Positions 21,070-31,107 of a stretch of DNA of 64,000 nucleotides are shown here, piece by piece; position 1 is the first letter of the stretch, and the number at the start of each line of letters is the position of its first letter. The stretch covers positions 15,971,001 to 16,035,000 of the forward strand of contig LR990054.1 of the NCBI GenBank assembly GCA_905147135.1, given 5' to 3'. A program made the translations under genes and the position numbers. The notes under the pieces were generated by a model. The model was not told the DNA's origin. It was given only the letters and a program-made list of their open reading frames with translations, and did no database searches. This DNA comes from Blastobasis lacticolella (Eukaryota; Arthropoda; Insecta; Lepidoptera; Blastobasidae).

Positions 21070-21260
21070 GGATCATGTTTTTATGTCATACGGTAGACAA
21101 ACAAGCAAGCCACCTGATGGAAAGTGGTCACCGCTGCCTATTAACATTAGGTCACAACAGTAGTGGTATCGTGCATGGTTGGCTCACCTCTATTGCTCTG
21201 TCAGTAAAAAGGCAAATGCCCCTCCACTGCCACGATTTCCCTAATTCTCACCACATGAAA
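21070..21260 (-). mobile_element. LINE-tail repeat, minus strand
   Basis: Minus strand reads GGTCTCCAGTGTTTCATGTG, then CGTGGCAGTGGAGGGGCATT TGCCTTTTTACTGAC and GCAGCGGTGACCACTTTCCA TCAGGTGGCTTGCTTG. The same arrangement occurs at 45405-45600 and 63550-63715 (+). The ending is the recurring CATCAGGTGxCCxGxTTGC tail of lepidopteran LINEs. No RT sequence remains. Confidence 0.6.
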
Positions 21261-21454
21261 CACTGGAGACCTTCTCACCGACAGGAACACAATACTATTC
21301 ATGAACTTAATGAAAAAAATAACATGTATCTTGAAAACGTCCATTTTGGCACGTTAGTTTTAGTTTTGCAGGGGGAGTTTTGTAGTTTCTCTTCTTTCTC
21401 AAGAGCTCAAGGTAACCACACCTGCTCGTGGTCGAGGCTCTAGCGCAATGGGTT

Positions 21455-21525
21455 CTTCCTTGGGTTGTGCGGGTCAGATGGCAGTAATGTCGCCACACGT
21501 AAAAAGCCAAAACACCACATACTTT
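21455..21525 (-). repeat. Second copy of the 18650 repeat
   Basis: Matches 18655-18715 over about 60 bp (GCGGGTCA-AT-GCAGT...CACACGTAAA-A-CCAAAACAC). Family unknown. Confidence 0.5.
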
Positions 21526-21712
21526 TAATTATGTACTCTGGTTAGAAACCGCTTTCTTAGTAGAAGAAAGGCTGGCTGATAGATTTATCGCTAACCGCTA
21601 AGACGGGATTTACCACTAAGCACTTATAACGGATAAAAGTATTGTGGTACTTTTGATTGATGATAAGTACCTTCCTACTCTAGGATCCTAGAGCCCTCTG
21701 AAGCATTAGTGG

Positions 21713-21925
21713 TCATCTTGGCGTTCATGTCGCAGTATTCTCACGCGCGCGAGGGCCCGGCGTCCGCCTTTACCATGATCCAGGATTTGGCAGATCAGGT
21801 AATTTCAGTAGAGCGAATACCATCTGAACTCCGTGAACCTGTTAACAGGGGAACCTGAGTGTGCAGGTTTGATCACGATGTTACACTCACCGTGAGAGCA
21901 ACATTTCGTGTTCAACTAATGCACA
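21713..21925 (-). mobile_element. SINE-C copy, minus strand
   Basis: CATCTTGGCGTTCATGTCGC (3' end in reverse), ATGATCCAGGATTTGGCAGA and GTGAGAGCAACATTTCGTGT TCAACTAATG. The head region beyond about 21930 is lost; internal deletion near 21855. Confidence 0.8.
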
Positions 21926-22495
21926 TAACCCATTAAATAGTAATTGATACATGGCGGCACAGGGGTTCAACCGGGTTCGAAACAAGTCAAATTAAATCAA
22001 ATACGTTTATTCAGTTCTCCTCAGTGTAACCTCGAGGTAGTAGTCGCACCTCTAAATCTTTAGGTCACCGACCGTAGATACATAAATATTCGTCTACAAT
22101 GAGCAATCGTACATTGCAGAATGCAGTATCTACGATAAACATGATCGATTAATAAATTGTATAAGTAATGGGCGATAGCACCCGCTTTCCAACGCCCGGG
22201 CGTAAATAAAAACATAAGTTAATCTTGTTAAACTTGTCCAGTAACTTTTACGTAGGATAAGTTGAAATTTTAAGTTCGTAACAGCGTTTAAACCAAATTC
22301 AATGCGTTTGCCAGTGCAGAATGATAGTAAAAATATAGAGGGCAAAGGCAAGCCTCATTCATTCATTGAAGCAATCTCGATGGGAGCGAGTACAACTAGT
22401 TTCATACAGTCTTTCAACATGAGTGAGGTAGCTAATGTGACAAAAATCGGTTTAAAATGGCCGCTTTATGAGCAAGTGTGTTTAATTAATTTGAC
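21926..22495. other. No gene seen
   Basis: AT-rich. The 66-codon frame at 22302-22502 runs into the SINE-B head and has no domain features. Confidence 0.4.
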
Positions 22496-22745
22496 GACCT
22501 GAGTGGTTCAGCGGGTTAACATGCCGGTCGCCACACAGAGGTCCCGGGTTCGATTCTCGGCCGAGCAGAAATTAAAATGAATGTTTATTTCTGTTACGGG
22601 TCTGGGTGTTGTATGTACAATAAGTATGTATTTAATAAAGCTATATACGTAGTTTAGTTTCAGTTATATAACATCTATAACACAAGCTTTGTTTACTTTG
22701 GGGCTAGATGGCGCTGTATGAGTTTGTCCAAGCATATTTATTTAC
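22492..22745 (+). mobile_element. SINE-B copy, plus strand
   Basis: Head TGACGACCTGAGTGGTTCAG with A-box-like TGAGTGGTTCAG and B box GGTTCGATTC, then TTTCTGTTACGGGTCTGGGT, CTTTGGGGCTAGATGGCGCT and the tail CATATTTATTTACT. Full length. Confidence 0.85.
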
Positions 22746-22789
22746 TCAAGTCCATAACAGGTTTCATTTCAACAAAAAGGCTAGCTAAA

Positions 22790-22802
22790 GGGGGGGGGGG
22801 GG
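22790..22802 (+). repeat. Run of 13 G
   Basis: G homopolymer flanked by GGCTAGCTAAA and CTAGCTGG. The flanking CTAGCT words suggest slippage or a junction. A GC-rich patch of unknown origin follows to about 22910. Confidence 0.9.
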
Positions 22803-22910
22803 CTAGCTGGCCCCTGAGGTGGCCGATTAAGCCGAGTCAATCGCCAATGTACAGCCAGACAGCACCACATCCAGGAATGGGCACCAGACCATTATGGGGT
22901 GGTCCCATCA

Positions 22911-22942
22911 GAGATAAAACACATTCATTGTGTTTATCTCTG
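22911..22942. repeat. Hairpin
   Basis: AGAGATAAAACACA, a 4-nt loop, then TTGTGTTTATCTCT: a stem of about 13 bp with one bulged A. Confidence 0.7.
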
Positions 22943-23418
22943 GCCATCCCTTTTAGGGATACTGCCTTAAAGGTATTAAGTAAGTATTAGGTACCACAGT
23001 ATATAAAACGCCTGCTGTATTTCCCACAGAGTTTGGACTAAAGCTATTCGTTGCTGTTAGAGTCGGTGGCCAAAACTGGAACTGTGGAAAAATGGCTTCA
23101 CTTCATTTTGAAATTGAAAATGATATGTCAATGCCAAAAATAGCGCCGCCCTTACACGGGGTCCGATAAGTTTATGGCACTGTAGATTTGTTTTACAATA
23201 AACTTAAAATAACTACAATAAACCCGACCTTCCTGACTAAGCAAATGACAAACGCGTTAATTATAACCCAGAATAAGGGCTTCGAATTCGAATTAAGCAT
23301 TCAAAGAAAAGTAAAAGTGTTATTTACGACTTTCGACAGGGGGAAGTATTGTGCAAACTTCTTGTTACAGTTAAGACTAGCCGTTGACTAGAGAAATCAA
23401 GCTTATTGCGTGTCAATA

Positions 23419-23673
23419 GAGTCTACAATGGTGAAACTAAACCGTGGTAGTTAAATTTGTAAAGCCTGCTAATGACGCCACTTGACGATAGATGGCGCTA
23501 GCTGACACATGTGCGGGTTGCGTGTGCGTCAATGCGGGTCGCCAGTGCGGCCGCGGCATTTCGAGATGGTCTTTTTGTCACATAGTTGGTGACACAAACG
23601 TTAAAAAGACCTGGTGGGGAAGGAATGAAATTAATCACAGATGAGAGGAAATGTTTGGCGCCATTGTAGACTC
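23419..23673. mobile_element. MITE candidate with 13-bp perfect inverted ends
   Basis: GAGTCTACAATGG at 23419-23431 and CCATTGTAGACTC at 23661-23673. Inside, GGTCTTTTT / AAAAAGACC (23568-23611) forms a second hairpin around a GTCAC/GTGAC pair. 255 bp, non-coding, single copy here; no clear duplication. Confidence 0.55.
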
Positions 23674-23904
23674 ATCGTGGGAGATGATCCAAACAATATT
23701 CCAGCCATGACAGTTACAACTCTTATTTTGTAGATTATGTGCATAGGATTTAAGTTATGGGTATAGGTAGACGAGTGGTGGATAGGATATCTGAGGTCAT
23801 CGATGGTCTACCCTAGTGCATTTTCCTTACAATAGTTAAAACAAACAACATACCAAACAAAAAATTAAGTATAAGCCCATCATCCCTGTCTGCTCGTTTT
23901 CCAT

Positions 23905-24122
23905 TGAGAACTTTTTTTGTGTAATACAGCAGACAAACAGGCATGCGGGCCACGTGATGGCCTAATAGGATAATAATAAAAACTAAACCGTTGACCTAAA
24001 CCTACCTTGTAGCGATAAGGCTGCCTTTGCCCACAATGTTTGAATAGACCTGTTTAATTTTTCTTTTGGTAATTTTGCGTGCAATAAAGAGTATATCTAT
24101 CTATCTATCTATCTATCTATCT
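23905..24122 (+). mobile_element. LINE 3'-UTR fragment ending in (TCTA)n
   Basis: 23935-23970 reads as a reversed LINE tail (GACAAACAGGCATGCGGGCC ACGTGATGGCC). From 23990, CCTTGTAGCGATAAGGCTGC CTTTGCCCACAATG then TTTGCGTGCAATAAAGAGTA leads into seven TCTA units to 24122. AATAAA followed by a tetranucleotide tail is typical of a LINE 3' terminus. Related pieces are at 2506 and 35430. Confidence 0.65.
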
Positions 24123-26884
24123 CCCTCACCGGGCCTACTCAGCTATTGCCCTTGCTAACTTCAAAGCCAAGACTGGTTCGTTTAATTTAATCCATCGATC
24201 CAAGCTGCAACAGCTAGATTAACGCCTCCACACCCAACACTGGTCCTTTATCTCCGTGTTTGTCAATAAATTGCCAAATTACTAGCGTGAAGCTTAACTC
24301 ATAAAGCGACAGGCGTCCAAAGGTGGTGAGAAAGGTGACAGGTAATGGTTATGCAACTTGGCAGGTATGGTGCGAGTGAAAGGCGTTGGCCTTGCAAGGG
24401 TCGGTTGCCTTTGCCGGGCGTGGAAAACTACGACGGATTGGAAATCTAGTTTGTAAAATGTAGATATAAAAATGAATTCGACAAAAGAATTGATTTTATG
24501 AGGTTAAGAAACTTGATTAATCAAAATAATTAGGGGAGGTACTAGGTACCATTGAATGCAGCATTTTAAAGTAAATTTTACTTCAAAATTAAGCTTATTC
24601 TAACACCAGTTATATCAAATAATGTTTGTATTGTACTTAAATCGTTTCATTTACATCATAGTTCAGTAAGTACATATTTTCAACTTATTACTTAGTTACT
24701 GACCTCAAAATGCTCAGCAACTACCTAAATTTTGCCGTTTTGCTATTGATTTACTGTCACTTCACTTGGTTTTCTTTTTCCTGAACTTTTCTTCAAGACA
24801 ATACGTGATCACCTATAGGCTTTCTGCATTTATCCCATCGTGTAATTAAGAAATAAGAATCATTTCACGATCATCCCCAACATCCCGTAACAATCCGCTG
24901 TTGGACTGGGGCCCTTTAGTAACTTTATTCATTCCGTCATTGTATGACGTATCAATATTTGGTGTCGAGTTTTGAGACCAGGTATAACCAACGTAGCTTA
25001 TGGCTACTGCTGTCAATCATTATCACGCGGGACCGACGGCTTAACGTGTCTTCTGAATGTACATTAGAAAAAAACATTGTTAGGTATATATATGGGTAGG
25101 GTATTGAATGTGATTGAGATATGAGGTCACCAGCAAGGCAAGACAGACGTACGACGCTTTGACCATAAATACGATTTACATTTGTATACACAATACAACA
25201 GCATAATTATACAATGTTTAACTCTTGTAAAATTTAAAAATTGAGCGCATCTAAAGTTTCCGCTTATGATTTGCACCAACCAATAGCTTGTATTGAATAT
25301 TATCACGTTCGGTTATGTCAAGTTATAAAATAAAGAGATTTCTCTTTTTGGAAACACCGGAGATAACACAATACAGAATGTTATTGTCGTCCTAACAGTC
25401 AATAGATACATATCTCTTCTTTTGTCTGTAACGGTACATACTTACTTAATAAAATATGTGTTTAATGATTTAGATTTATTTTTTTGAACATTAGATTTCG
25501 GTGGCAGATTAATAATATTATTGTGAGAACAGAAATGAATAACGAGCACTTATATAGAAATAACACCACGCCTAATTTTACCAATTACCGCGCGCAATTG
25601 ACGCACAAAACATAATCTCCACGACCGCGTACCCTCAAAACTTTAGCGTTGGATCCTTTTCAAAAGATCAACCTACATTTGGATTTCCTTTGTCAAGGTT
25701 GGTTCCCATTATATGTATATATTACAATAAGCCAAATAGAATAATTAGTACCTAATCATTATTAGTCCAGAAAAGATCTAGTATACAAGACGCTGAAGAC
25801 TATCTGGTCTACAAATATCTGCTTCTATGGAATTAGTCGGTTTGTAGATACAGTTGCTTTTAGAGTGATCGGACCACCTTAGCTTTAGCCATCCTATGAC
25901 TCTACAGAGTACCGTACGATTAACATTAGCACCATCTACAAATTAACTTACGTCATAAGTATATACCCTACGTTTTAAGAGACTGCTAAATTTTTTAAGT
26001 GTCCCCTAAAATTAGGGGGTGTTGATGAAATCAGACATAAGTAGGTACTTACTATACAATGTGGGGCTTGAAACAAGGGCAAAAAACTAAAATATAGACC
26101 CTTTAACCATAGAAAAATAAGTGGTGTACGCCAACGAAGTTACGCCTCGGCGCTACCCGTCCCACTAGTATAAAATATGCCATCTTGTTTCGTATAACAT
26201 GACTTTACCACAAGCGAAAAAAGCAGAGGACTCCTTTCATACTTTTTAAATCTACGTTCCATTCGCGATAAACATCGCCATAAGTTCCCATCGTTAATGG
26301 CCAGTGAGCAAATAGGCCGCATCCGTCGCCTGCCTTCGCTTAACCGAATTTTAAAACAATGACGAGCGAAAGCGGAGAAATTCACTTTTTAAACTTTAAA
26401 TAAGTAAGGCACAGCTCGTTACCGCCAAAATGCCGTCAGCCTCCAGCTAATATTGTGCGGAAATACATGGTTTAGACTCTTTATGAACATGGCTGATTAT
26501 TTCTAAAGTAGATAGGCGCTTTCTAAAGAATACATGCGGTGGTGTCAAATAAAACAAAGTTATTATTCGCGACTAAATGTCTGTAGTCTGTTGTTCAATT
26601 TAGAAGTATGTATGTATCAACGTAAAACCATGTTGTAGTTTGAGCGCCTTTGTTTCATGTTATCTATGTAAATTAAACTTCTTAACATTTTAATCACGGA
26701 CTTACAGCTATTATTAAATTGGCTTCTGAGAATTAAATTAAAACTTTAAACGCGTCATACTGATCGTTATACAAACAAATATTTGTTTAAAGAAGGTTAA
26801 ATTTTACGTACATTTATCTGGCAAGTACTTCCAGTAGCTTGCCATGCGATTTCGTCCGCATATGAGCAAATTCTTCAAATTTTT
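24123..26884. other. No gene seen in 2.8 kb
   Basis: AT-rich throughout. GC-richer at about 24300-24430 (TTGGCCTTGCAAGGGTCGGT) without an open frame. 26845-26870 has a short ACTAGC-repeat echo (GCGATTTCGTCCGCATATGA). Frames at 24952-25191 and 26140-26385 show no domain features. Confidence 0.4.
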
Positions 26885-27142
26885 GCCGTGTGTCCGGCAG
26901 AGTAGAATAGCACCAACCCCTTACGCTCATGGGTGACGTACAAGGCGACTAATGTTTTCGAGATAAAAGATCAAGAGTCTCCGTAGTCTGGAAAATGGGC
27001 AGCAGCATTTTCCATTGTTATATTTAAACACTGCGATTTCCAACCCGCCTGCCAAGCGTGGAGATTATGGCAATAACCTCCCCTTTCGTGGGAGAGGCCC
27101 GAAGTCCTGCAGTGGACTGTTACGGGTTGTGATGATGATGAA
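26885..27142 (+). mobile_element. SINE-A copy 4
   Basis: Has a 3-bp deletion at the head (GCCGTGTGTCCGGCAGAGTA). Otherwise close to copy 1. CAAATTT at 26876-26882 and 27143-27149 may be the target-site duplication. Confidence 0.8.
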
Positions 27143-27264
27143 CAAATTTACAGCAATTGTCGATACAATGTTACCACCGCCGTATTACCCGTCTTCGCGT
27201 GATAAATTCCGGCTCCGAACATTATTTTAACATTACAATATTGCTACACATTATTTGCTTACTA

Positions 27265-27475
27265 CATCGTGAAGAAACCTGCATGCGACTGAATGTGTAA
27301 CCATGATCCAATCTGGTCAGGTTTCCCGGTTAGCAGGGTCATGGAGGTCAGACGGCTGTTACTCCACTGTAATTACTACCTGATCTGCCAATTGCTGGAT
27401 CGTGGTCAAGGCGGACCCCGGGCACTCACATGCGAGAGCACAACCAAGTCGATAAAGCCAAGATGATTCATTTAT
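27265..27475 (+). mobile_element. SINE-C copy, plus strand, 5'-truncated
   Basis: Starts at CATCGTGAAGAAACCTGCAT and includes AACCATGATCCAATCTGGTC, AGGGTCATGGAGGTCAGACG and the terminal AAGCCAAGATGATTCATTTA. Old, many substitutions. Confidence 0.8.
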
Positions 27476-28416
27476 ACTTACAACGATTTTACTCCGACTC
27501 TAGAATTCTCAATGTTTTCTTCGGATTTTAGACGACTCCATTTAGTCACATGTAACAAGCGCATAACATGAAGACGTTATTATTAAGTAGTAGCTTTTAT
27601 ATATTTTTATACTTCGATTACGAAGCGTAAGCATTCCCCAAATTGATTGGATCACGAACGCTTTTATGTTACGCAATTTGGTAATGGAGTTCGTGAATCC
27701 GAGTCCAATTCGACAGGGTCGTAAGGTTATCATTGCGGTAGAATGCCGGATGTTACGCTGTTTAAACTTTCATTCATCAAAGTCAGTACGCTCTGTATAC
27801 TGTCCAATGTAAATACCACGGATATGGATTATGGTTCGGGCGTTGGATGCGATAAAGTAATCAAATGTGTGTCTGGCTGTATTTGGTTAACCTTTATCGT
27901 ATAGTTTGGTATTTTAAAATTGTGTCCAGTTTTGATGGCTTTACGGTTATCTACCTACCTAATTTTTAATGAGTATTGGTCATTTTAATAAATGAATTGA
28001 ATTATTAAATAAATTCATTATATATAAATAGGTACAATCCTTTTGGCGAGGCAGGTCATTTTCTTGAAAAGTCAATTTAGAGGAACGGCATGTTCGTTCC
28101 AACTCATTTTCTGGTTTTGTCATCTTTTTATATTGCGATAGCTTTTACAAGAAATTCTTCTATACCGATCCTTATGAAAAATTGCACACATGCTGAGTTC
28201 CTGTGGCAGTACAACATTATGATAGATACATGAGGATTTGATGATGGAGTCAGTGGAAATCATCAACCGTAACTAGGAATGCCGTCAAGATTGGACACAT
28301 TTGGTTTTAACGAGTTCTAAACAGTATCCTTGATGAAGAGGGTTTGTCGATAGTGTCAAGAGGTGAAGAGAAGAGTTCCACTGTCCACTTTCTGCCTTCA
28401 TTATCAGACCGTCGAC
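27476..28416. other. No gene seen
   Basis: AT-rich. 28307-28416 begins a GC-richer segment that leads to the 22-bp repeat at 28417. Confidence 0.4.
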
Positions 28417-28438
28417 GCTTAGCATACTGTCTAGAACT
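28417..28438 (+). repeat. 22-bp direct repeat, left copy
   Basis: GCTTAGCATACTGTCTAGAA plus CT is identical to 32790-32811 in the same orientation, and the bases on either side differ. The pair brackets both tail-to-tail LINEs and could be a target-site duplication. It is followed at once by three GTTCC units. Confidence 0.75.
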
Positions 28439-29010
28439 CCGTTCCGTTCCGTTCCAGGTACAACACCAGCCAGAAATGCTTCTGCAAGGGTGTATGTAGG
28501 TCATATCAGAAAGAACCAGGTATGATGTCGCCTACGTCCGTGATTCCGTCGTCTGTACTTGTATTTTGTGCAACCGAGTTCAGCGGGTGGCACGGGTATC
28601 ACCCGAAGAACTGGTTTGCTCCGGATACCGTCGCAGACGTGGGAGTTGTTGGACTTAAGCGACACCACATCGCGTCCTCGGCTGATTTGCGCTACCCCCA
28701 GCCCGAGATACCAGTGCGCACGTAGATGCGAGAGGACTGTAGGGCTTTCGCAGTCAGGATGGGAGCGACAGGAGTTAGATTAGAACCGACAAGAATTCAT
28801 ACATCGAGCCAGTATGAGGGAGGATAGATAATATACTTGGTGTGTAAATATATAAAAGATGGATGCTATAGACTGCTGTGGTTGGTTCTGATCCGGTTAT
28901 GGTGTTCTGTTGGCTCTGCAGTGAGTGTTGTTCCGGGTTGATCCTGGTCATCTTCTGCAGATTTGTTTGCAGTGCAGGAGGTTTTCTGATTCGGAATCCG
29001 TTTCCGGTGA
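28439..29010. other. Unrecognised segment upstream of the plus-strand LINE
   Basis: Starts with (GTTCC)3 and has higher GC than the flanks. Overlapping frames at 28522-28783 lack known domains. A TATATAAAA word is at about 28846-28856. It may be the 5' UTR of the LINE at 29011 or a separate insertion inside the 22-bp brackets. Confidence 0.3.
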
Positions 29011-30750
29011 TTTATATACTTTATCTGCTTCCCAGCAGACTATGTAAATAAATATTTTGCAGAGGTAGGGAAACAACTATCCCAAGAAGTAAATAACTCC
29101 GCTAATGACGTGAAAAGGTACCTTCAAAATTTACCAAACCAGTTCAATTCCTTTGTTTTGACACACACCAACCAGGATGAGGTTAGCGATATTCTGAAGA
29201 GTCTCAAGGTAAACAGTGCTCCTGGTTGGGATAATATTCCTACCGTGTTTCTGAAATTGGCCAAACAAGAAATAGTTCCCATCGTAGTTCACCTAGCGAA
29301 TCTGTGTTTCGACTGGGGTATCTTCCCTGATGCACTCAAGCAGTCGGTCATCACTCCAGTGTACAAGGATGGTGACAGGGACAGTGTCAGTAATTACAGG
29401 CCCATATCGGTTCTACCAGTGATTGCTAAAATCCTGGAAAAATTAATGAATGTCAGGCTGCTCAACTTCCTCAATAAATTCAACTTATCACCATCCCAGT
29501 TTGGTTCCAGGCGTGGCAAATCAACTGAAGATGCAGTTTCTGCTCTCAGCTCGTTGGTGGTTGAGCAGCTTGACAAACATAGAAAGTGTATGGCAGTGTT
29601 CCTGGACCTGAAAAAGGCCTTTGACACTGTATCTGTCCCGATCCTGGTGCATAAGTTGGAACGGCTTGGAATAAGAGGAATACCACTTTCACTATTCAAA
29701 AGTTACCTTAATAATAGACAACAAAGAGTTAGGCTAGGAAATTACATAAGTGGTGACACGGTGGTATCTTACGGCGTGCCTCAGGGCAGTGTACTTGGGC
29801 CCACATTGTTTCTTGTATATATTAATGACCTCTGCAGCTTAAATATAAACAATGCAAATATATTCGCCTATGCTGATGACACTGCAATAGTTTTTACTGG
29901 TGACACGTGGAATGAGGTAAGGAATCATGCTGAAACTGGCTTAAGACAGGTAGGTGCTTGGTTACGTAACAACTCCCTCACATTAAATGCTGCTAAGACC
30001 AACTATATATGTTTTAGCATTTACAACGAAACACAACCCAGCGGAGATTTTAGCATAAAAATACATAGTTGCACAGCAGAAGCTGATAATATAAACTGTA
30101 ACTGTCCCATCATCCAAAAGGTAGCACACACTAAGTACTTGGGCGTATATATTGACCAGCGGTTAACATGGTACCCACACCTCGAGCACGTCAGCAATAG
30201 AATCCGTAAATTAACATGGATATTTAAGTCGTTGAGACATATTGTACCAAGAAACACTCATAATGCGGAACGCGACCTACTCAAAGAGATATATATTTCC
30301 TTGGTACAATCTGTCTTAGCTTACTGTATTTCAATATGGGGAGGCGCGACCAAAACTAGATTTCTAGCAGTTGAACGTGCTCAGCGTAATTTGATAAAAG
30401 TAATGTACTTCCAAACGAGGAGATTTCCTACTAAGTTACTTTATCAAAATTGTAAATTGTACTCGGTAAGAAAGCTTTATATTATGAACCTTATAATAAA
30501 AACACACAGAACATTAAAATATGACCCTAAAAACAAATTTAGAAGAAGGCGAGACATAGTAATAAAAACCCCCAGAGCAAATACCACCTTTGCATCCCGA
30601 CAGTATACTATACGCTCAGCCTATCTGTACAACCTCATAAATAGAGACCTAAACATTTATGAAAAACTAATACGTGAGGTTAAGACAAGCTTAACGCAAT
30701 GGCTAGAAGGCAAAGACTATGATGCTATCGAGGCCTTGCTTGTGCAATAG
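29011..30750 (+). CDS. LINE reverse transcriptase, 5'-truncated, frame intact
   Basis: The frame is open from 29011, after TGA at 29008. Clear RT homology begins at about 29038 (ADYVNKYFAEVGKQLSQEV), well before the GTG at 29110, so the coding part is a 5' truncation with no true start. Counting from 29110: NYRPIS at 95-100, FLDLKKAFDTV at 164-174 (catalytic Asp), GVPQGSVLGP at 222-231, YADD at 254-257, then the thumb and a basic C-terminus to residue 546. No endonuclease and no RNase H. It resembles CR1/Jockey-group LINEs; clade not settled. The enzyme would copy element RNA at a nicked target site. The lack of stops over 1.7 kb indicates a recent insertion. Confidence 0.85.
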   Translation, partial: FIYFICFPADYVNKYFAEVGKQLSQEVNNSANDVKRYLQNLPNQFNSFVLTHTNQDEVSDILKSLKVNSAPGWDNIPTVFLKLAKQEIVPIVVHLANLCFDWGIFPDALKQSVITPVYKDGDRDSVSNYRPISVLPVIAKILEKLMNVRLLNFLNKFNLSPSQFGSRRGKSTEDAVSALSSLVVEQLDKHRKCMAVFLDLKKAFDTVSVPILVHKLERLGIRGIPLSLFKSYLNNRQQRVRLGNYISGDTVVSYGVPQGSVLGPTLFLVYINDLCSLNINNANIFAYADDTAIVFTGDTWNEVRNHAETGLRQVGAWLRNNSLTLNAAKTNYICFSIYNETQPSGDFSIKIHSCTAEADNINCNCPIIQKVAHTKYLGVYIDQRLTWYPHLEHVSNRIRKLTWIFKSLRHIVPRNTHNAERDLLKEIYISLVQSVLAYCISIWGGATKTRFLAVERAQRNLIKVMYFQTRRFPTKLLYQNCKLYSVRKLYIMNLIIKTHRTLKYDPKNKFRRRRDIVIKTPRANTTFASRQYTIRSAYLYNLINRDLNIYEKLIREVKTSLTQWLEGKDYDAIEALLVQ

Positions 30751-31107
30751 GTGAGATGCTGCCCACATGCACACACATACTCATCCACACACATACACAC
30801 CCTCACACACACACACACACACACACCCATACATACTCACCCACACACATACACCCTCACACATCCACACACACATACATATTTACACGCACGCACACAC
30901 ACTCTCACACACACATACACACAATGCACAAATACTTGCTTTTATGTTATGCTTATTTTGAAGTAATTAATTAGGTATACATAGGTACTAAAATTTAGAT
31001 ATTGAGGAGCGGAGTCTTCTAACACAGGCTACTCAGCTTACAGGAAGACTCCAATCACAGTAGTTTTAAGGATATTGTTAAAAAGAAATAAATATTTTTC
31101 ATTTTTT
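30751..31107 (+). repeat. LINE 3' UTR: CA microsatellite, hairpin, AT-rich end
   Basis: Directly after the RT stop, 30766-30926 is an irregular (CA)n tract that opens all three frames into Thr-His repeats. At 31012-31053, GGAGTCTTC...GAAGACTCC forms a 9-bp stem around a loop of about 23 nt. AAATAAATATTTTTC follows at 31086-31100. The element ends where it meets the A-rich tail of the opposing LINE. Confidence 0.7.

Noticed and set aside
22492..22570. tRNA gene
   Set aside because: SINE-B head; followed by the SINE body and ATTT tail.
28307..28504. Minus-strand frame next to the 22-bp repeat as an endonuclease piece of the minus-strand LINE
   Set aside because: No endonuclease motif is visible and the only shared sequence with the LINE border is the 22-bp repeat.
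30751..30974. Three overlapping frames rich in Thr-His
   Set aside because: They are the CA microsatellite of a LINE 3' UTR read in three frames, not proteins.
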